From: Terracoccus luteus
GTDB lineage: Bacteria > Actinomycetota > Actinomycetes > Actinomycetales > Dermatophilaceae
NCBI RefSeq assembly: GCF_003635045.1
Contig: NZ_RBXT01000001.1
Coordinates: 2,914,001 to 2,978,000 of the forward strand
Length of the DNA stretch: 64,000 nucleotides
Direction: 5' to 3'
Every line of letters starts with the position of its first letter. Within the stretch, counting starts at the first letter, position 1. This document shows, one piece after another, positions 59,950 to 64,000 of the stretch. The notes under the pieces were generated by a model. That model did not search any database, was not told the origin of the DNA, and saw only the letters and a list, made by a program, of their open reading frames with translations. The position numbers and the translations under genes were made by a program.

Positions 59950-62900
59950 CGTGCCCTCACCTGTCGCAGGCGCTCGACGAGCGACTCCCCGCTGCCGTCG
60001 TCGTCCGTGCCGTCCCCGGCGCCGGACGCCGAGCTGATGACCCCGAGGAAGACCTCCTCCAGGTGGCGCCGGCTGCTGACGCCGATGACGGGCAGGCCGG
60101 CCGCGACCGCCGCGCGCACCACGTCGGCGCGGGCCACGTCGGCCACGACGACGAGGCGGCTGGGCGTGTCGGTGCGCACGTCGGTGATGCCGTCGGTGCC
60201 GGCCAGCACGCGCACCCCCTCGCGCACCGTCGTCGGGTCGAGCTGCTCGGGGAGGTCGAGCACCGTCGTGTCGTCGCTGTCGACGAGGTCGGCGACCTGA
60301 CCCTGGGTGACGACCCTGCCGGCGTGCATGACGACGACGTGGGTGCACGTCATCTCGACCTCGGCCAGCAGGTGGCTCGAGACGACGACGGTGCGCCCCG
60401 ACTCGGCGTAGCGCCGCAGGATCGGTCGCATGGCCGCGATCTGCGGCGGGTCGAGCCCGTTGGTCGGCTCGTCGAGGATGAGCAGCTCGGGCAGGCCGAG
60501 CATGGCCTGGGCGATGCCGAGCCGCTGGCGCATGCCCTGGCTGTACGACTTCACCGGCCGGTCGACGGCGCCGCCGAGGGCTGCGACGTCGAGCGCCTCG
60601 TCGAAGTGGGCGTCCTCGGGCGCGCGGCCGGTCGCGGCCCAGTAGGCCTCGAGGTTGGCCTTGCCGGTGAGGTGCGGCAGGAAGCCGGGCCCCTCGATGA
60701 GCGCCCCGACCCGGGCCAGCACCGGCGAGCCGGCCGTGACCGGCTGCCCGAGCACGTGCACCGAGCCGGAGTCGGACCCGATGAGGCCCATGACCATGCG
60801 CATCGTCGTCGTCTTGCCGGCGCCGTTCGGGCCGAGCAGCCCGACGACCTGGCCCTTCTCGGCCCGCCACGTGACGTCGTCGACCGCTCGGTGGCCGTCG
60901 GCGTAGGTCTTGACGAGCCCCTCGACGACGAGCGGCACGTCGGCGAGGTCGGGACGCGCGGGTTCGAGGCGGCGACGACGGCGCCGCAGCAGCCACCCGC
61001 CCAGCGCGACGAGCAGCAGCGCGCCGAGGGCGGAGGCGGCGATGGTCGTCTCCGTGTCGACACCGGCGACCCCGACCGACGAGCCCACGCTGGTACCGCG
61101 GGCGACCGGGAGGGTGAGCCCACCGGCATCCGACAGCAGGATCTGGCTCGGCTCACGCGAGTTCGAGAAGGTCGACTCGGTGCTCGTCAGCAGCACCCGC
61201 CACCGCGTGCCCGCGGGCAGGTCGTAGGTGGCGCCGGGAAGCGAGAGCAGCACGGGCGTCGGCCGGCCGGGCGTCACGGTGACGCGCAACGGGGCGACGA
61301 GCGGCTCGGTGAGGGTGACGCCGCCGCCGGTGACGGTCCACACGGAGGCGAAGAGCGTGACGTCGGGGGTGTCGGACGTCACGGTGAGCCGCATGGTCGG
61401 CGAGCCCACGACGGTGGCCGCCTCGGCCAGCGGCTCGGTGTCGAGCGCGGCGGACTGGCCCGGCAGCGCAGCGATCTGGTAGGTCGACAGGCTGATGCCC
61501 AGGGCGGCGAGGCCGGGCACCGCGATGAGGGATGCCGGTTGGCCGCCGGGCGGGTGCACCAGCGCCCCGCGGTCGGTCGCGAACGCGAGCTCACGGGTGT
61601 CGAGGGCGGCGCCGAGGCCGGGGTAGGACGGGAGCGTGTGCAGGGTCGAGGGCTGTCCGGGCCGCGAGGCGGGGAGTGGGTAGGTGAACGCGGCGCCGGG
61701 GAGGGGCGCGTCACGCGGCGCCTTGTCGCGCACCCAGTGGTCGAGCCAGGCGTAGGAGGCCTCGGTCTCCTCCGCCTCGTGGGTGCTGGGGGCGTCGTGG
61801 CCGCCGTCGCTCCAGCGCACCGCGTAGGGCGTGCCGCTCGCCTTCAGGGCCCGGGCCGTGGCGTCGGCCTGGTCGAGCCCGAAGAGGGAGTCGCCGATGC
61901 CCTGCACGAGCATGGTCGGCGCCGTCACCTGCGACATGGTCGGGGCCGGGCTGTGTCGCTTCAGCACCGAGACGATCTCGTCGCCGGCCTCGCCGGACTC
62001 CGACGTCTGCAGGAACAGCCGGCAGACGGTCGGGTCGAAGCGACCGCACGAGTCGGCCTGTGCCGCAGCGGCGCTCGAGCGTGCCGTGGTGGGGGCCGTC
62101 GAGGGGGTGGTCGAGGGGGTGGTCGAGGGGGTGGCCGAGGGCGCAGCCGAGCCGGACGGCGCCGGGGTGACGTCGGGGGCCGTCGCCCCACCGCCCGCGT
62201 CGGCGCCGGACCCGCTCGTCGTGGCCCCGCCGACACCTCCGGCCGCGCCACCCCCGCGGGCGGACAGGAAGAACGTCGTGGCCCACACCTGCTTGAACGG
62301 CCCCGGTGTCGCGACGGCCGGGCGTCCGGCCGCCGTGGTCGGGGTGGAGGCGAGCGCCGACTGGGGGAAGAACGCGGTCGACAGGTCGTTCCACGTGATG
62401 GCGCTGACGACGGCGTCGACCCGCTTGTCGGCACCGGCCAGCATGAGGCCGAGGGCGCCGCCGTACGAGCCCCCCATGACTCCCGCCCGCGGGTCGCCCG
62501 AGCCGTCGAGCTCGACGTCGCTGCGGGCAGCAGCGAGGTCGAGCAGCGAACGCGCGTCGGCGACCTCGTAGTCGGGGGCGTCGAGGTGGATGAGGCCGCC
62601 CGACGCGCCGTGCCCGCGGGCGCTCCACGTCACGACGACGTAGCCCCGCTGCTGCAGCTGCTGAGCCTGGCCGGCGACGGACGCCTTCGAGCCGCCGAAG
62701 CCGTGGGCGAGCAGCACCGCCGGGTGCCGCGCGCCGTCGGACTGGCCGTACACGGAGACGTCGAGGGTGACGGCCGTGCCGTCGGCCTCGGCCCGCACCG
62801 GGACGCGCTGCACCTGGGGCGCGGGCAGGTCGGCCGCGACCGCCGACACACGGGCTGGGGCGCCGACCGCGCTCACGGGGGCCGCCCCGGCCACCCCGGT

Positions 62901-63026
62901 CAGCCCGCCGACGCCCACCCCGAGAGGGGCGACGAGGGTGACGAGGCCCGCGAGAAGGGTCGACCGGGCCGTCGCACGACGGGCCGGCCGACGCGTCGAG
63001 GTCCCGCGAGGGGTCCGGCCCGGCAT
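59946..63026 (-). CDS. Secreted hydrolase fused to ABC transporter ATPase
   Basis: A 1026-residue fusion. Residues 1-50 are a signal/anchor. About 70-640 form an alpha/beta hydrolase of the S15/CocE type (nucleophile MGGSYGGAL near 184) with a Thr/Pro/Ser linker (TPSTTPSTTPSTAPTT near 300), cysteine pair and beta domain. A membrane helix follows (about 655-680, TTIAASALGALLLVALGGWL then RRRRRR). About 695-985 form a cytoplasmic ABC ATPase (GPNGAGKTTTMRM, YSQGMRQRLGIAQ, LILDEPTNGLDPP). The frame is unbroken. It implies that an extracytoplasmic enzyme is physically tied to the ATPase of its exporter. Confidence 0.88.
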   Translation of the reverse strand: MPGRTPRGTSTRRPARRATARSTLLAGLVTLVAPLGVGVGGLTGVAGAAPVSAVGAPARVSAVAADLPAPQVQRVPVRAEADGTAVTLDVSVYGQSDGARHPAVLLAHGFGGSKASVAGQAQQLQQRGYVVVTWSARGHGASGGLIHLDAPDYEVADARSLLDLAAARSDVELDGSGDPRAGVMGGSYGGALGLMLAGADKRVDAVVSAITWNDLSTAFFPQSALASTPTTAAGRPAVATPGPFKQVWATTFFLSARGGGAAGGVGGATTSGSGADAGGGATAPDVTPAPSGSAAPSATPSTTPSTTPSTAPTTARSSAAAAQADSCGRFDPTVCRLFLQTSESGEAGDEIVSVLKRHSPAPTMSQVTAPTMLVQGIGDSLFGLDQADATARALKASGTPYAVRWSDGGHDAPSTHEAEETEASYAWLDHWVRDKAPRDAPLPGAAFTYPLPASRPGQPSTLHTLPSYPGLGAALDTRELAFATDRGALVHPPGGQPASLIAVPGLAALGISLSTYQIAALPGQSAALDTEPLAEAATVVGSPTMRLTVTSDTPDVTLFASVWTVTGGGVTLTEPLVAPLRVTVTPGRPTPVLLSLPGATYDLPAGTRWRVLLTSTESTFSNSREPSQILLSDAGGLTLPVARGTSVGSSVGVAGVDTETTIAASALGALLLVALGGWLLRRRRRRLEPARPDLADVPLVVEGLVKTYADGHRAVDDVTWRAEKGQVVGLLGPNGAGKTTTMRMVMGLIGSDSGSVHVLGQPVTAGSPVLARVGALIEGPGFLPHLTGKANLEAYWAATGRAPEDAHFDEALDVAALGGAVDRPVKSYSQGMRQRLGIAQAMLGLPELLILDEPTNGLDPPQIAAMRPILRRYAESGRTVVVSSHLLAEVEMTCTHVVVMHAGRVVTQGQVADLVDSDDTTVLDLPEQLDPTTVREGVRVLAGTDGITDVRTDTPSRLVVVADVARADVVRAAVAAGLPVIGVSSRRHLEEVFLGVISSASGAGDGTDDDGSGESLVERLRQVRAR

Positions 63027-63092
63027 GCGCCCATCACATCACGAGATCCCGACACTCGTGAGCGGCCGCCCGGCGACGGCTGACCGTGGCCG

Positions 63093-63350
63093 TCACTCGC
63101 TGTCGGCACCGCGCTCGAGCAGGTAGGCGACGAACAGGCAGACGACGAGCACCATCGCGGGCGGCAGGAGCCGGGCCGCCCCCTCGAGCTGCAGCCAGCG
63201 GTAGGGCGCCTGGGTGAAGTCGAGGATGGCGCTCTGGAAGAGGTAGCTGACGATGGCGAGCCCGCCGTAGACGAGACCGACGACGCCGATGAGGTTGATG
63301 GCGAACCGGCGGGCGGCGCCGCCCGCCGGCTTCTGCTCGGGGCGGGCCAC
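63093..63350 (-). CDS. Small membrane protein of unknown function
   Basis: An 85-residue protein with two membrane helices (about 17-38 and 60-79) and a short amphipathic loop (QAPYRWLQLEG). The GTG at 63350 is one base from the ankyrin gene stop, so the two are co-transcribed. Confidence 0.65.
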   Translation of the reverse strand: MARPEQKPAGGAARRFAINLIGVVGLVYGGLAIVSYLFQSAILDFTQAPYRWLQLEGAARLLPPAMVLVVCLFVAYLLERGADSE

Positions 63351-63351
63351 G

Positions 63352-63756
63352 TCAGGCTCCCTCGGACTCGATGAGGTGGGTGCTGCCGAACATCGCCGCG
63401 GTGGCGCGGGCCGACGGCGAGCCGGCGTCGAGGTCGGCCCCGGCGTCGACGAGCAGTCTCACGATCTCCTCCTCGCCCTTGAACAGGGCTCCGGCGACGG
63501 GCGACTGGTCGCGGTCGTTGCGCCGGTCGACGTCGGCACCGCGATCGAGCAGCGCCCGGACCGTCTCGGCGTGACCGTGGTACGCCGCCAGCATGAGCGC
63601 GGTGTTGCCGCCGTGGTCCCGCGTGTCGACGGGGAACCGGTGGTCGAGGAAGTCGAGCAGCTCGGCCGTGAGCCCCTCGCGGGCGAGGTCCATCGCGGTG
63701 ACGATGATGCGCTCCTCCTGCTCCGGCGTGAAGGGTGAACCGGCGGCCTCGCTCAT
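63352..63756 (-). CDS. Ankyrin-repeat protein
   Basis: A 134-residue protein with about three ankyrin repeats: DHGGNTALMLAAYHGHAETV, DRDQSPVAGALFKGEEEIVR, and a diverged last one. It is similar to actinobacterial ankyrin proteins encoded beside catalase or peroxidase genes. Here it is divergent from tpx. The start is leaderless (TATCGT plus six bases). Confidence 0.88.
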   Translation of the reverse strand: MSEAAGSPFTPEQEERIIVTAMDLAREGLTAELLDFLDHRFPVDTRDHGGNTALMLAAYHGHAETVRALLDRGADVDRRNDRDQSPVAGALFKGEEEIVRLLVDAGADLDAGSPSARATAAMFGSTHLIESEGA

Positions 63757-63762
63757 GCCCCC

Positions 63763-63768
63763 ACGATA
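63763..63768 (-). promoter_or_regulatory. -10 box of leaderless promoter, ankyrin gene
   Basis: TATCGT on the minus strand, six bases (GGGGGC), then the ATG at 63756. Confidence 0.5.
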
Positions 63769-63787
63769 GGGGTGGCCCGGCAGGTGC

Positions 63788-63793
63788 TAGAAC
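63788..63793 (+). promoter_or_regulatory. -10-like box of leaderless promoter, tpx
   Basis: TAGAAC, six bases, then the ATG at 63800. The last base departs from TANNNT, so this is weaker than the others. Confidence 0.35.
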
Positions 63794-63799
63794 CGTGCC

Positions 63800-64000
63800 A
63801 TGGCCATCACGCATCTTGGAGAGACCGAGGTCCACACCGTCGGCGAGCTGCCCGCCGTGGGCACGACCGCCCCTGACTTCACCCTGACGGGAGCGGACCT
63901 CGGCGACGACGTCAGCCGGCCGACCGGCATCCGCACCGTGCTCAACATCTTCCCGAGCGTCGACACGGGCGTGTGCTCTGCGAGCGTGCGGCGCTTCAAC
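63800..64000 (+). CDS. tpx: Thiol peroxidase (5' part; continues past window)
   Basis: The first 67 residues of an atypical 2-Cys peroxiredoxin: MAITHLGETEVHTVGELPAV, APDFTLTGADL and NIFPSVDTGVCSASV with the peroxidatic Cys. It reduces hydroperoxides through thioredoxin. It is divergent from the ankyrin gene. Confidence 0.93.
   Translation, partial: MAITHLGETEVHTVGELPAVGTTAPDFTLTGADLGDDVSRPTGIRTVLNIFPSVDTGVCSASVRRFN

Overview
This window is very GC-rich, with dense genes and frequent 1-4 bp gene overlaps. It comes from an actinobacterium, most likely order Micrococcales and plausibly an Intrasporangiaceae-type genome. That placement is inferred from overall style and gene content: an F420-type LLM oxidoreductase, a FadE5-like acyl-CoA dehydrogenase, a SigB/F-type sigma factor next to a GAF-ANTAR protein, TIGR03083 proteins, a CtaG-CopD fusion, a zinc-free L33 behind a Zur-like box, and many leaderless starts with TANNNT six bases before ATG. 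No rRNA is present to prove it.

Layout. 0-14.9 kb is ordinary chromosome: end of a hypothetical gene, a NERD-helicase, cysE-cysK, a CCG/4Fe-4S oxidoreductase, a thermonuclease, rpmG, an osmoprotectant ABC operon, a TIGR03083/MarR divergent pair, an alpha/beta hydrolase with dcd, and tRNA-Gly(CCC).

14,937-32,231 is a 17.3 kb integrative element in the 3' half of that tRNA. It is bounded by a perfect 43-bp direct repeat (attL/attR) with matching arm-type repeats inside each end. Its left end carries a tyrosine integrase, an excisionase-like HTH protein and a HUH-type replication protein. No transfer gene is visible. The cargo is defensive: a type I restriction operon (hsdM-hsdS, an Mrr-type nuclease, a DUF932-like gene, hsdR), then a HEPN-domain protein and a PD-(D/E)xK-like candidate. 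After a degenerate second copy of the right attachment arm comes a two-gene module: a small helical protein and an NB-ARC/TPR NLR-like ATPase. These two share a 15-residue motif, at the C-terminus of the first and the N-terminus of the second, as in amyloid-signalling effector/NLR pairs. This two-gene cassette is the most interesting content of the window.

32.2-64 kb returns to chromosome: CsbD, an unusual tRNA-Gly(UCC), acyl-CoA dehydrogenase, acyltransferase-3, alcohol dehydrogenase, AraC/VOC, a thioredoxin-NHL/nitrilase/membrane-protein operon, CtaG-CopD, a HicBA module with frameshifted toxin, a FAD oxidoreductase, sigma factor/GAF-ANTAR, a MarR-regulated DHA2 exporter, a phosphoribosyltransferase, an LLM oxidoreductase, a secreted CocE-type hydrolase, a hydrolase-ABC fusion with its permease, an ankyrin protein, and the start of tpx.

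The recurring nonamer family GGATGCCGG/CCGGCATCC is scattered through the chromosome, sometimes as inverted pairs between genes, and is nearly absent from the element. All calls are from reading the sequence; no searches were run.
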